Made by a program: the position numbers and the translations under genes. From Halanaerobium saccharolyticum (GTDB lineage: Bacteria > Bacillota > Halanaerobiia > Halanaerobiales > Halanaerobiaceae), in the NCBI RefSeq assembly GCF_003259895.1, contig NZ_QLME01000023.1:1-51062 (forward strand): a stretch of 51,062 bases of DNA. Reading direction: 5' to 3'. The notes under the pieces were generated by a model, which searched no databases, had not been told where the DNA came from, and saw only the letters and a program-made list of their open reading frames with translations. Shown here piece by piece: positions 7,459 to 15,410 of this stretch (the stretch's first letter is position 1; each line of letters begins with the position of its first letter).

Positions 7459-8769
7459 TTAGGTATTTAATTCCCGCACATGATCTTCATCTCCAGCTGC
7501 AACTTTTTCTCCAATTTCGGAAGTGATTGTGCTGCCGCTTGCTATTTCTTTACTATCAAAATCTTCTACTCCTACATAAGAGAAGATCCTGCAGTTTCTA
7601 CCAATAGTTGTGCCTTCTGGAATTGTGGCTCTTTTTGCTATTACATTTAGGCCATTATCTAAAAGATCAGGTTGATCTTTATTAGGTGTTAAGTCATCTC
7701 CGTCTCCAATTTTACAATTTGCCATAACTTCAACTTCTTTATCAATTATAGCTTTTTCTACAACCGAATTTTTTCTAATTATTGTGTCATTGAAAATGAT
7801 AGAGTCTCTAACCACCGCCCCTTCTTCAATATAAACTCCAGGACTAATAATGGAATTTTCTACCACCCCATTAACTATAGATCCGTTGGAGATCAGACTT
7901 TTGGAAGCACAGGCATCTTTTCCAAATTTTACAGGAGGCTTTTCTTCACTCCTGGTATGCAGTTTCCACTCTTCGTTATATAAATTTAAACTTGGGATTG
8001 GATTGGTTAATTCCAGACTGCTTTCCCAGTAAGCTGCAAGCGTACCTACATCCTTCCAGTAATCATCAAATTCGTAGAGATAAACTCCACCTTTTTCGAT
8101 CATTGGTGGTATAATATGATGACCAAAGTCTGAATCTTCTTCAGAACAGTATTTTTCCAGCACTTCTAATAATACTTCTTTTTTGAAGACATAAATCCCC
8201 ATTGAAGCCAAATTGCTGGGCGGATCTGCCGGTTTTTCTACAAAGTCAGTAATTTTCATCTCATCATCATAATCTAAAATACCAAAACGATCTGCATCTT
8301 CATAGGGAACAGGTTGAGCTGCGATTGTCAAATCTGCTCCTTTTTCTTTATGATATTCCACCATTTTGCTGTAATCCATCTCATATACATGGTCACCGGA
8401 AAGAATAACTACCTCTTCTGGATCTTTATTTTTTATAAAACTCATATTTTTATAAATCGCATGGGCTGTTCCTTCATACCAGTCTGTGGTTCCTGGTTTA
8501 CCTCGATATGGCTGTAGAATTGTAACTCCACCCATTCTGCGGTCTAAGTCCCATGGTTTTCCAATACCAATGTGATTATTTAAAGACATTGGTAAATACT
8601 GAGTTAAAACTCCTACATTATAAATACCCGAATTAACGCAGTTGCTTAAGGCAAAATCGATAAGTCTAAACTTTCCTGCAAATGGAACACTTGGTTTAGC
8701 TCGATGTGCTGATAAAATATCAAGCCTGGTACCTCTACCACCTGCTAAAATTAATGCTAAAGTTTTCAT
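7459..8769 (-). CDS. glgC: glucose-1-phosphate adenylyltransferase
   Basis: ADP-glucose pyrophosphorylase, the committed step of bacterial glycogen synthesis. The N-terminal nucleotidyltransferase domain shows LILAGGRGTRLDILSAHRAK, GKFRLIDFALSNC and the glucose-1-P-binding IVEKP-type motif (DFVEKP). The C-terminal part has the left-handed beta-helix repeats (NGSIVNGVVENSIISPG). At 436 aa it has normal length. The ATG follows AGGGGG. No glgA, glgB or glgP is in the window, so the rest of the pathway must be elsewhere, or ADP-glucose serves another acceptor. It appears monocistronic. Confidence 0.93.
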   Translation of the reverse strand: MKTLALILAGGRGTRLDILSAHRAKPSVPFAGKFRLIDFALSNCVNSGIYNVGVLTQYLPMSLNNHIGIGKPWDLDRRMGGVTILQPYRGKPGTTDWYEGTAHAIYKNMSFIKNKDPEEVVILSGDHVYEMDYSKMVEYHKEKGADLTIAAQPVPYEDADRFGILDYDDEMKITDFVEKPADPPSNLASMGIYVFKKEVLLEVLEKYCSEEDSDFGHHIIPPMIEKGGVYLYEFDDYWKDVGTLAAYWESSLELTNPIPSLNLYNEEWKLHTRSEEKPPVKFGKDACASKSLISNGSIVNGVVENSIISPGVYIEEGAVVRDSIIFNDTIIRKNSVVEKAIIDKEVEVMANCKIGDGDDLTPNKDQPDLLDNGLNVIAKRATIPEGTTIGRNCRIFSYVGVEDFDSKEIASGSTITSEIGEKVAAGDEDHVRELNT

Positions 8770-8946
8770 CGAATACCCCCTATTTATTAAACAAATTATA
8801 AAATTTTCTTCTTCTTATTATTATATTGGGCAAAAATAGTTAAAATCCTTTATTTTTTTAAGAATTCCGAATTAAATAATTATTCTGTTTTATTTGAACT
8901 AATTTTCCTTAATTTACTAATTGATATAGCCGCAGGCTGCTATTTA

Positions 8947-8955
8947 TGCTATAAT
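8947..8955 (+). promoter_or_regulatory. extended -10 promoter (TGCTATAAT)
   Basis: TGn precedes a perfect TATAAT (8950-8955), 26 bp before the start of the kinase-like gene. There is no good -35 at standard spacing; a small dyad AGCC-GCA-GGCT sits in its place. Confidence 0.5.
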
Positions 8956-8981
8956 ATGATTAAAGAAAGAAGGTGGAATTT

Positions 8982-9950
8982 ATGCAGATAATAACAATTT
9001 CACAACAGACAGCAAGTGGTGGAGATGAAATTGCAGAAGAACTCTCCCATCGTCTTGGATTAAAGTTAATTGACCGCAGATTTGTGCTGAAAAACTGGCT
9101 GCCAGAAATTGCTGACGAGCACCAGCTGCATATGCTGGAGCAGAGCTCTAAATTCTATACTAAAATTGCCAATCCCGAAGCTGAAAAAGAAAAACAGATT
9201 ACTTTTGCTGAATATATTTCTCAAAAACTAAAAAAAGAAGCAGAAAATAACAGGCTTCTCATTTTAGGGCTGGGAGCTCAAATCATATTTAACAACCATC
9301 CCTATGCCCTTCATTTTAAGATTGTTGCTTCCGAAAAATATCGAATTAAAGAACTGGAAAAAGAATTTGGTCTACATAAAGAGGAGGCTGCCCGGGAACT
9401 TGAATTAGCTGACCGCAAACACCGCCGCTATCTCTGGCGGATCCACGAGCAGGACTGGGAAAAACCAACTCTCTACCATTTAACATTAAATAGAGATGGG
9501 CTTAACTTAGAAGAAAGCATTTCGGTTTTAATGAACTTAATTGATCTTAAAAAAGAAAATCCCGGATCCTTAAATAATAATATCGAAGTTAAAACCGATA
9601 TAAAAGAAAAAAAAAGTAACGGCCAGCGCAGCTTTGGCCATGAAAGTGAAAAAGAATTTGCCAAAGTCCTGGATATGCATCATATTAAATGGGAATATGA
9701 GCCAAGTGAATTCCCGCTGGAATGGGATCCAGATGGAAATGTGATCATGGCCTTTAGACCGGATTTTTATTTATCTGAACATGATACCTATGTTGAACTA
9801 ACAACAATGAAAAGAAAATACACAACGGAAAAGAACAAAAAAGTTCGCCTCCTGCAGGAACTCTACCCCCATATTAATATAAAAATTGTTTATAAAAAGG
9901 ATTTTGAACAGCTTGCCGAAAAATTTGAGCTAAAGGGGAGTGAAGAATAA
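8982..9950 (+). CDS. cytidylate-kinase-like domain fused to a PD-(D/E)XK nuclease-like domain
   Basis: Two domains in 322 aa. Residues 1-190 resemble the cytidylate-kinase-like family (IITIS start, ASGGDEIAEEL in place of the usual GSGGREI P-loop, and the C-terminal KYRIKELEKEFG and LADRKHRRYLWRI). Several expected residues are changed: SRQ is SQQ, GSGGR is ASGGD and the GRGA motif is GLGA. Catalysis is therefore doubtful. Residues 215-322 look like a PD-(D/E)XK fold: a helix with E221/E224, then FRPDFYL (D261) and YVELTTMK (E272, T274, K277). The ATG at 8982 follows AAGGTGG; the GTG nine bases upstream is part of that site. The stop codon is immediately followed by the start of the HPRT-like gene. 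Function unknown. Confidence 0.65.
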   Translation: MQIITISQQTASGGDEIAEELSHRLGLKLIDRRFVLKNWLPEIADEHQLHMLEQSSKFYTKIANPEAEKEKQITFAEYISQKLKKEAENNRLLILGLGAQIIFNNHPYALHFKIVASEKYRIKELEKEFGLHKEEAARELELADRKHRRYLWRIHEQDWEKPTLYHLTLNRDGLNLEESISVLMNLIDLKKENPGSLNNNIEVKTDIKEKKSNGQRSFGHESEKEFAKVLDMHHIKWEYEPSEFPLEWDPDGNVIMAFRPDFYLSEHDTYVELTTMKRKYTTEKNKKVRLLQELYPHINIKIVYKKDFEQLAEKFELKGSEE

Positions 9951-10487
9951 ATGGAAACAGATAATTTAGGAAAAGTTATTATTTCTGAAAAAGAAATTGC
10001 TGCCAGAATCGATGAGCTTGCAGCTCATCTTAATCAAGATTTTAAAGGCAGAGAAGTGATTTTGGTCAGCATTTTAAAAAGCTCACTCTATTTTATGACT
10101 GATCTAAGCCGCAAACTTAAATTCCCACTTAAACTGGATTTTTTAGAATTAAATCACTATGCAGATCAAGATAACTCAGGTGTTATAAGGGTAACCAGGG
10201 ATCTCGAATTCAGCATTGCCGGCAAAGATGTTTTAATTATTGAAAATATTATCAGAACCGGTTTAACCCACAGCTATCTGCTAAAAAACCTGGGCGCCAG
10301 AAATCCAAAAAGCATCAGTATCTGCACCCTGCTTCATATCTCAGATAATAAGCTGCTGGATTTACCTGTTCAATATACTGGCTTCGAAATTGAAAACAAT
10401 TTTGTGGTAGGATATGGACTGGACTATCAGGAAAAATATAGAAACCTACCTCATATTGCTTTAATCAAAGAAAATCCCCAGCCTTAA
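9951..10487 (+). CDS. hypoxanthine phosphoribosyltransferase-like protein with degenerate active site
   Basis: The 178-aa protein is plainly of HPRT ancestry (RDLEFSIAGKDVLII, VGYGLDYQEKYRNLPHI). Yet all four active-site elements differ from working bacterial HPRTs. The PPi-loop LKG is LKS (42-44). The flexible-loop SSYG is NHYA (68-71). The PRPP motif EDIIDTG is ENIIRTG (98-104), replacing the catalytic-base Asp with Arg. The purine-recognising Lys in LLDKP is Ile130 (LLHIS). Normal HPRT makes IMP and GMP; this one probably does not, and may bind a nucleotide or act as a partner of the gene directly upstream, which ends one base earlier. The upstream reading frame carries a weak Shine-Dalgarno site (GGGGAG) for this start. 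Confidence 0.8.
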   Translation: METDNLGKVIISEKEIAARIDELAAHLNQDFKGREVILVSILKSSLYFMTDLSRKLKFPLKLDFLELNHYADQDNSGVIRVTRDLEFSIAGKDVLIIENIIRTGLTHSYLLKNLGARNPKSISICTLLHISDNKLLDLPVQYTGFEIENNFVVGYGLDYQEKYRNLPHIALIKENPQP

Positions 10488-10502
10488 AGCTGAGGGTTTT
10501 TT
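10476..10502 (+). terminator. intrinsic terminator overlapping the HPRT-like stop codon
   Basis: Stem CCC-CAGC / GCTG-GGG with one bulged A, followed by six U. It closes the two-gene unit that starts at 8982. Confidence 0.8.
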
Positions 10503-10564
10503 GATATCTAAATTATTTATTTAACAACATGAAAGCTAATTTTTTAAACAAAATTTTCAATTAA

Positions 10565-11302
10565 TCACTTATAAATTTCTGTTTCAATTTTTTTGAGTGC
10601 CTCAGTTGCTTTTTCCTGAATAAAAAGATCTGTAATATCATCAGTAAAATTTGATTTTTCAATATTAATCTCCAGGATTTTAGCTCCCTTACTTCTTGCT
10701 ACAACTGGAATTAAGGAGGCAGGCTGCACCTCACCAGTTGTCCCAATTATGATAAACAAATCAGCTTTTTCTGCTTCTTCAAAAGATAGTTTTTCTGCTC
10801 TTTCAGGTATTGCCTCACCAAAAAATACAAAATCAGGTTTTAAAATTTCACCACATTCTCTGCATTTTGGAGGCAGTTCTGCCAGCAGCTCATCAGTCAC
10901 ATGATATTTAGCTCCACATTCAGTGCAGATTAAATAACGGGAATTACCGTGAAATTCAAATACATTTTGACTGCCTGCCTGCTGATGCAGATTGTCTATA
11001 TTCTGAGTAATCACAGCCTGGACATGGCCATCTTTTTCCAGGCGGGCAATAACGCGATGAGCCTCATTTGGTTCTGCTTTGCCAAAATAATCATAAAAAA
11101 TTTCCTTAATAGTATGCCAGCTTGCTTCCGGGTTCTTATAAAAGTTTTTAAGTTCTAAAATTACTGGATCATATTCATTCCAGAGCCCTTCTTCGCCTCG
11201 AAAAGGTGGTACACCACTTTCTACTGAAACACCGGCACCGGTAAATACTGTTGTATGATTTGAGTCCTTTATTAGTTCAGCAGCTTGCTGGTATTTATTC
11301 AT
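10565..11302 (-). CDS. cobB: NAD-dependent protein deacylase (sirtuin)
   Basis: A Sir2-family deacylase of 245 aa, removing acyl groups from lysines with NAD+. Motifs: TGAGVSVESGVPPFRG for NAD binding, TQNIDNLH, catalytic His in EFHGN, and a zinc site CTEC...CREC. The ATG at 11302 follows GAGGTGAGG; a GTG nine bases earlier lies within that site. It is apparently a single gene, 60 bp upstream of which begins the stop side of an unknown protein gene on the same strand. Confidence 0.92.
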   Translation of the reverse strand: MNKYQQAAELIKDSNHTTVFTGAGVSVESGVPPFRGEEGLWNEYDPVILELKNFYKNPEASWHTIKEIFYDYFGKAEPNEAHRVIARLEKDGHVQAVITQNIDNLHQQAGSQNVFEFHGNSRYLICTECGAKYHVTDELLAELPPKCRECGEILKPDFVFFGEAIPERAEKLSFEEAEKADLFIIIGTTGEVQPASLIPVVARSKGAKILEINIEKSNFTDDITDLFIQEKATEALKKIETEIYK

Positions 11303-11371
11303 ATTCCTCACCTCAAAACTATTATATCATATTTTCTGATTGAATAGTCAAAAAAGCAGCCTCAGTCTTTA

Positions 11372-12046
11372 TTAATCTAAAAAATCATCTTTATCATCTT
11401 CAAAAGTCCGCATAAACTCTACAGCCTTTTTACTGATATCAAAAAACTCTCCCCGCTGCCTTTCTCTAAAATAGCTGCTCTGTTTGTAGCTGACAAAATT
11501 ATTCTGATCCAGCTGATAAATCTCCATCAGGGTCCAGCCCCAGTCAAATTTTTCACCTATCTCCTGTCTGAATATCTTTTTAGAGTTTAAAATAGAAGCC
11601 ACTTCATAATTTGTGTGATTAAAGGGCTCAACTCTTTCATCAGCATTATATGTTATCAATTTTTCGATTTCAGCTTGCTTTTGATCCATTAACTTTTCAA
11701 ATTTTATATGATCAGCATCTTTTTCCACTGCTTCTATTTCTTTTTTGCCAAGATAATGGAAGTTAAAATCATATAAAATTTTCATTTTAAGATAGATATA
11801 TTCCTTAACATCAGAAAAACGGCCCTTGATTTTTTTAACGGGGTAGGAAATAACTTTTCTTTTTTCTAAATTACCCGCTCTATTATTTTTGACCAGTAAA
11901 AGAATATCCCCCACTTCTGTAAATCTATCCAGCTCAGCTTTTTTTAGAAATGTTTTTTCTTTTTCCGACCCTAATAAACTTTCTATTTCAATTTCTTCTG
12001 CAATATTATTTACTTTATAGAGATTAACTTTTTTAAATAAGCCCAT
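11372..12046 (-). CDS. conserved-looking protein of unknown function
   Basis: I do not recognise this 224-aa protein. It is soluble, highly charged and has no signal peptide or membrane segment. A lysine/glutamate-rich central part (KKEIEAVEKDADHIKFEKLMDQKQAEIEKL, quoted here as two helical runs around residues 110-140) looks helical; the C-terminal third is rich in aromatics (FDWGWTLMEIYQLDQ). The first 60 residues could form a small beta-domain. The ATG at 12046 has GAGGTG at the right distance, while the GTG nine bases upstream is inside that site. It probably forms a unit with cobB, 69 bp downstream. Confidence 0.6.
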   Translation of the reverse strand: MGLFKKVNLYKVNNIAEEIEIESLLGSEKEKTFLKKAELDRFTEVGDILLLVKNNRAGNLEKRKVISYPVKKIKGRFSDVKEYIYLKMKILYDFNFHYLGKKEIEAVEKDADHIKFEKLMDQKQAEIEKLITYNADERVEPFNHTNYEVASILNSKKIFRQEIGEKFDWGWTLMEIYQLDQNNFVSYKQSSYFRERQRGEFFDISKKAVEFMRTFEDDKDDFLD

Positions 12047-12150
12047 TTGTTTCACCTCGAATTAATTATATCAATTCTAATAGTCCAGTCAATTTAGTAA
12101 CAGATTTTTGATATTTCAATACTTTTCCTTTTTTTCTAAATTATAAACAT

Positions 12151-12208
12151 AAAACCCCCTTGCTAACAGAGCAGATTTATTGCTTCACCTGACTGTCATA
12201 AGGGGGGG
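12151..12208 (-). terminator. structured terminator-like element after rhaS
   Basis: On the minus strand three nested stems stack: CCCCCTT/AAGGGGG (12200-12206 with 12155-12161), TGACAG/CTGTTA (12193-12198 with 12164-12169) and AGCA/TGCT (12181-12184 with 12170-12173). The last is separated from the second by an eight-base one-sided bulge. UUUU follows the outer stem. It probably ends the rhamnose transporter transcript, but its complexity is greater than a simple terminator. Confidence 0.65.
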
Positions 12209-12266
12209 TATATCAAAGCTGCTAAAAATAAATTTTAGACTTTTTTTAATTTATTTAATCTAACTA

Positions 12267-13268
12267 TTAATAAACTTCTTTCCACTGATCGATATTATCA
12301 GCATCAAATCTAAAGGGCGCTCCTAACATAATTTCAGTTCCCTCTCCTGCTTTAATTACTTCTTTTTCACCTAAGTCACCAGCTGTAAAGCTCTCTCCTG
12401 CTTCACCGGTAATCTCTTCTGCAACTAATCCTTCAGCTGCATATCCTGCAAGGTATCCTAAATCAATTGGATTCCAGAGATACATCCAGGGAGAAACACC
12501 ATTTTTAATATATTCTGCCATTTCACTGGGAAGTCCTAAACCGGTAAGATAAACTTCTCCAACTAAGTCTCTATCAGTTAAAACCTTTCCAGCAGCTGCA
12601 ATCCCTACAGTTGTAGGAGCAATAATACCTTTTAAATCTGGATATGATTTTAGAAGAGCTTCTGTTTCGGAAACACTTTTATCTCTTAAATCATCACCAT
12701 AAGCAACCTTTACTAATTCAATATTATCATATTCTGGTTTTTCTAATTCTTTTTTCATCCAATCAATCCATAAATTCTGATTTGTAGCCTGAGAGGTAGC
12801 ACTTAAAACAGCTATTTGTCCTTCTCCACCAATCATTTCTGCTATTCCCTGAATTTGAACTCTACCAATTTGCTCAGGATCTGCCTGATTGACATGAACC
12901 ATTCTGCTGTTTGGATTTACTGATGAATCCAGGGAAAGAACTTTAATCCCTCTGCTCATTGCTTTCTGTAAAGCTGGTCTCAGGGCTTCAGGGTCATTAG
13001 CAGATATTGCAATTGCATCTACCCGCTGAGTAATTAACTGCTCAATCATAATGATCTGTGCTTCTACAGTTGGTTCTGCAGGTGCTTTGTAAATAGCTTC
13101 TCCCCCAACCTCGCTAATTGCGTTCTCAAATCCTTCTCTAACTTTTTCCATAAATGGATTCCCCGCACTTTTGACAACCAGAGCATATTTACCACTCTGG
13201 GCTGCTGCTGCACCTACCACGGTAAAAAGCATTAACAAAACCAACATTCCAATAATAATTTTTTTCAT
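12267..13268 (-). CDS. rhaS: sugar ABC transporter substrate-binding protein (probable L-rhamnose, RhaS-type)
   Basis: A periplasmic-binding protein of the ribose/CUT2 class, 333 aa. It starts with a Sec signal peptide (MKKIIIGMLVLLMLF...AAAAQ) without a lipobox Cys, so it should be released into a periplasm rather than lipid-anchored. The two-lobed fold is indicated by YALVVKSAGNPFMEKVREGF and ISANDPEALRPAL. It is the last gene of the rhaM-ATPase-permease-permease-binding protein operon, with AGGAGGAG before its ATG. Specificity for L-rhamnose is inferred from the rhamnose catabolic genes in the same regulon. Confidence 0.88.
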   Translation of the reverse strand: MKKIIIGMLVLLMLFTVVGAAAAQSGKYALVVKSAGNPFMEKVREGFENAISEVGGEAIYKAPAEPTVEAQIIMIEQLITQRVDAIAISANDPEALRPALQKAMSRGIKVLSLDSSVNPNSRMVHVNQADPEQIGRVQIQGIAEMIGGEGQIAVLSATSQATNQNLWIDWMKKELEKPEYDNIELVKVAYGDDLRDKSVSETEALLKSYPDLKGIIAPTTVGIAAAGKVLTDRDLVGEVYLTGLGLPSEMAEYIKNGVSPWMYLWNPIDLGYLAGYAAEGLVAEEITGEAGESFTAGDLGEKEVIKAGEGTEIMLGAPFRFDADNIDQWKEVY

Positions 13269-13361
13269 ACATTTACTCCTCCTTTGAATTTTTATTAATT
13301 AAAATAAATTAGGAATTTTTATAGCCTAATTTAAAGTTAATTACACTAATTAGTTCAATGA

Positions 13362-14372
13362 TTATTCAGACTTATTACCATAAAGCAGATTGGACACTAA
13401 AACTGAAATTATTAATAAAGCACCAATTATAATTAAAATCACCTGTGAAGGTACATTTACCAGGCCAAGTCCATAGCGAAGATAGCCAATAATGAAAATA
13501 GATAATAAAACGCCAATCATTCTTCCCTTACCTCCGGAGGTGCTGACACCACCAAGAACAACCATTGCTATTACATCAAGCTCATAACCTGAGGCAATAT
13601 TAGGTCTGGTACTTCCCATTTTAGATGTTAAAAATAGGGCTGCAAGTGCTGCCATAAATCCATTTAGAGTAAAAACAATTAATTTAATTTTATCTACTTT
13701 AACCCCCGAGAAAAGACTGGCTATATCATTATTTCCAATTGCATATATCTTTCTGCCAAAAGTTGTTTTATGTAACAGAAGATAAAAGATAACTGCTGCA
13801 ACAGAAAAAGCTATTAAAATAACCGGGATTAAATTTTTAATATAACCCCAACCGAGGAAATTAAACCACATTGGAAAACCACCTGCAGCCTGATCTTCGA
13901 GAATAATATAGGCTATCCCTCTATATAAAATCATAGTTGATAGAGTTACTATAACTGCAGAAAGTTCCTTGAATTTAACAATTAAAATTCCGTTAATAAA
14001 GCCAGCAGTAATCCCAACTAACAGACAGACAATAATAGCTAATGGCATTGATAAACCAGCATTATATAAAACTGCCATAATTACCGAAGATAAAGCAACA
14101 GTTGAACCAACCGAAATATCGATATCACCAAAAATAATGACAAAAGTCATAGAAAGAGCTATAAACGCTTTATCTAGAAAGGTCATAGTAGCATCAAGCA
14201 GGGTATAAGTATTTAGATAATATGGTGACAGCTGGGAGTTCATAATATGAATTGCAATAAATATTAAGAGCAGCAGCCATTCCCACTGCAGGAAAAAATC
14301 TTTTAAGTTAAATTCTTTTTCTGCTTTTATTTTTCTATTAAATGTTAATCCTTTTTCAAGCTTATTTTCCAT
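13362..14372 (-). CDS. CUT2 sugar ABC transporter permease (rhamnose, RhaQ/RhaP-type)
   Basis: A 336-aa inner-membrane permease of the ribose-type family with about eight to ten hydrophobic segments. The conserved IIFGDIDISVGSTVALSS region and the ATP-binding-protein docking region GGVSTSGGKGRMIGVLL are present. AGGAGGG lies upstream of the ATG. Three bases separate its start from the stop of the neighbouring permease gene, so the two permeases are translated as a pair and likely form a heterodimer. Confidence 0.88.
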   Translation of the reverse strand: MENKLEKGLTFNRKIKAEKEFNLKDFFLQWEWLLLLIFIAIHIMNSQLSPYYLNTYTLLDATMTFLDKAFIALSMTFVIIFGDIDISVGSTVALSSVIMAVLYNAGLSMPLAIIVCLLVGITAGFINGILIVKFKELSAVIVTLSTMILYRGIAYIILEDQAAGGFPMWFNFLGWGYIKNLIPVILIAFSVAAVIFYLLLHKTTFGRKIYAIGNNDIASLFSGVKVDKIKLIVFTLNGFMAALAALFLTSKMGSTRPNIASGYELDVIAMVVLGGVSTSGGKGRMIGVLLSIFIIGYLRYGLGLVNVPSQVILIIIGALLIISVLVSNLLYGNKSE

Positions 14373-14374
14373 AT

Positions 14375-15382
14375 TTAATCTTCCCTCCTTATTTTGTTAG
14401 AACTACCAGTTTTTCTTTTTATTAAGGCACTAACTACTACCGCAATCAGGATTACTGCACCCTGAATTGCGTTCTGCCAGAAGGGAGAAACATTAATCAT
14501 TGGTAAAGCATTTTCTAAAATCCCGTAAAGAAGCACTCCAGATAAAAGGCCGGTAACCTTACCCTCTCCTCCAGCAATACTAATCCCACCAATAACACAG
14601 GCGGCAATAACATTTAGTTCATAGCCAGAAGCAGTATTACTCTGTGCTGAAGCAAATTTTGAAACCCAGAGCACTCCGGATAAACCAGCAAGTGAACCCA
14701 TAATAGAATAAACCAGCCAGGTAATTTTAGTAACATTTATCCCACTTACTTTTGCTGATTTGGGGCTGCTTCCTACTGCATAAATTTTACGACCGGTACG
14801 GGTATAATTTATAAAATAATAAAATACAAGATAAATAAAAATTGATATTACAATTAGATTATTGATTCCTAAAATGCTGCCTGTAGAAATAGATTTAAAA
14901 CTATCTGACATCTGATAAGCGCTGACCCATTTACCCCCACTTATCAAAAAAGTAATACCTCTAAAGACATTCATCATACCCAGAGTAGCAATGATCGGAA
15001 GAATATTAAACTTTGCTACTAAAAGCCCAATTATTGATCCACTTACAAATCCAATTAAAGTTCCAATTAATAATGCAGCCAGGGGATGTAGTGCTGGATA
15101 GACGGATACCAGCATCGAGGTCAGCATACCCGATAGCGCTAAAGTAGCACCAATCGATAAATCAATACCTCTGGTAATTATAACCATCATCATTCCCACA
15201 GCTAAAATTGATAAAATAGCCGTATTTGTTAAAAGATCGTCCAGGTTAGCCATTGTTAAAAAATTGCTGTTGCGGAATTGGACAAAGATAGAAAGAATGA
15301 TAATAAAGCCAATTAAACTAAATTCTCGAATTTGTTGAATTCTTTCTAAACTCATTCTATTTTCAGAACTTTTTTCAGCCAT
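14375..15382 (-). CDS. CUT2 sugar ABC transporter permease (rhamnose, RhaP/RhaQ-type)
   Basis: The second, 335-aa permease of the transporter. Family motifs IITRGIDLSIGATLALSGML and GGISIAGGEGKVTGLLSG are clear, with repeated membrane helices throughout. A Shine-Dalgarno GAGGTGA precedes the ATG. It sits between the ATPase gene (28 bp upstream) and the other permease (2 bp downstream). Which of the two is RhaP and which RhaQ cannot be settled from sequence alone. Confidence 0.88.
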   Translation of the reverse strand: MAEKSSENRMSLERIQQIREFSLIGFIIILSIFVQFRNSNFLTMANLDDLLTNTAILSILAVGMMMVIITRGIDLSIGATLALSGMLTSMLVSVYPALHPLAALLIGTLIGFVSGSIIGLLVAKFNILPIIATLGMMNVFRGITFLISGGKWVSAYQMSDSFKSISTGSILGINNLIVISIFIYLVFYYFINYTRTGRKIYAVGSSPKSAKVSGINVTKITWLVYSIMGSLAGLSGVLWVSKFASAQSNTASGYELNVIAACVIGGISIAGGEGKVTGLLSGVLLYGILENALPMINVSPFWQNAIQGAVILIAVVVSALIKRKTGSSNKIRRED

Positions 15383-15410
15383 ATGTATTCACCTCAAATA
15401 TTCAAATTTA

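Noticed and set aside
9951-10487. Simple annotation as a working hypoxanthine phosphoribosyltransferase
   Set aside because: Catalytic Asp, flexible-loop Ser, PPi-loop Gly and purine-contact Lys are all replaced.
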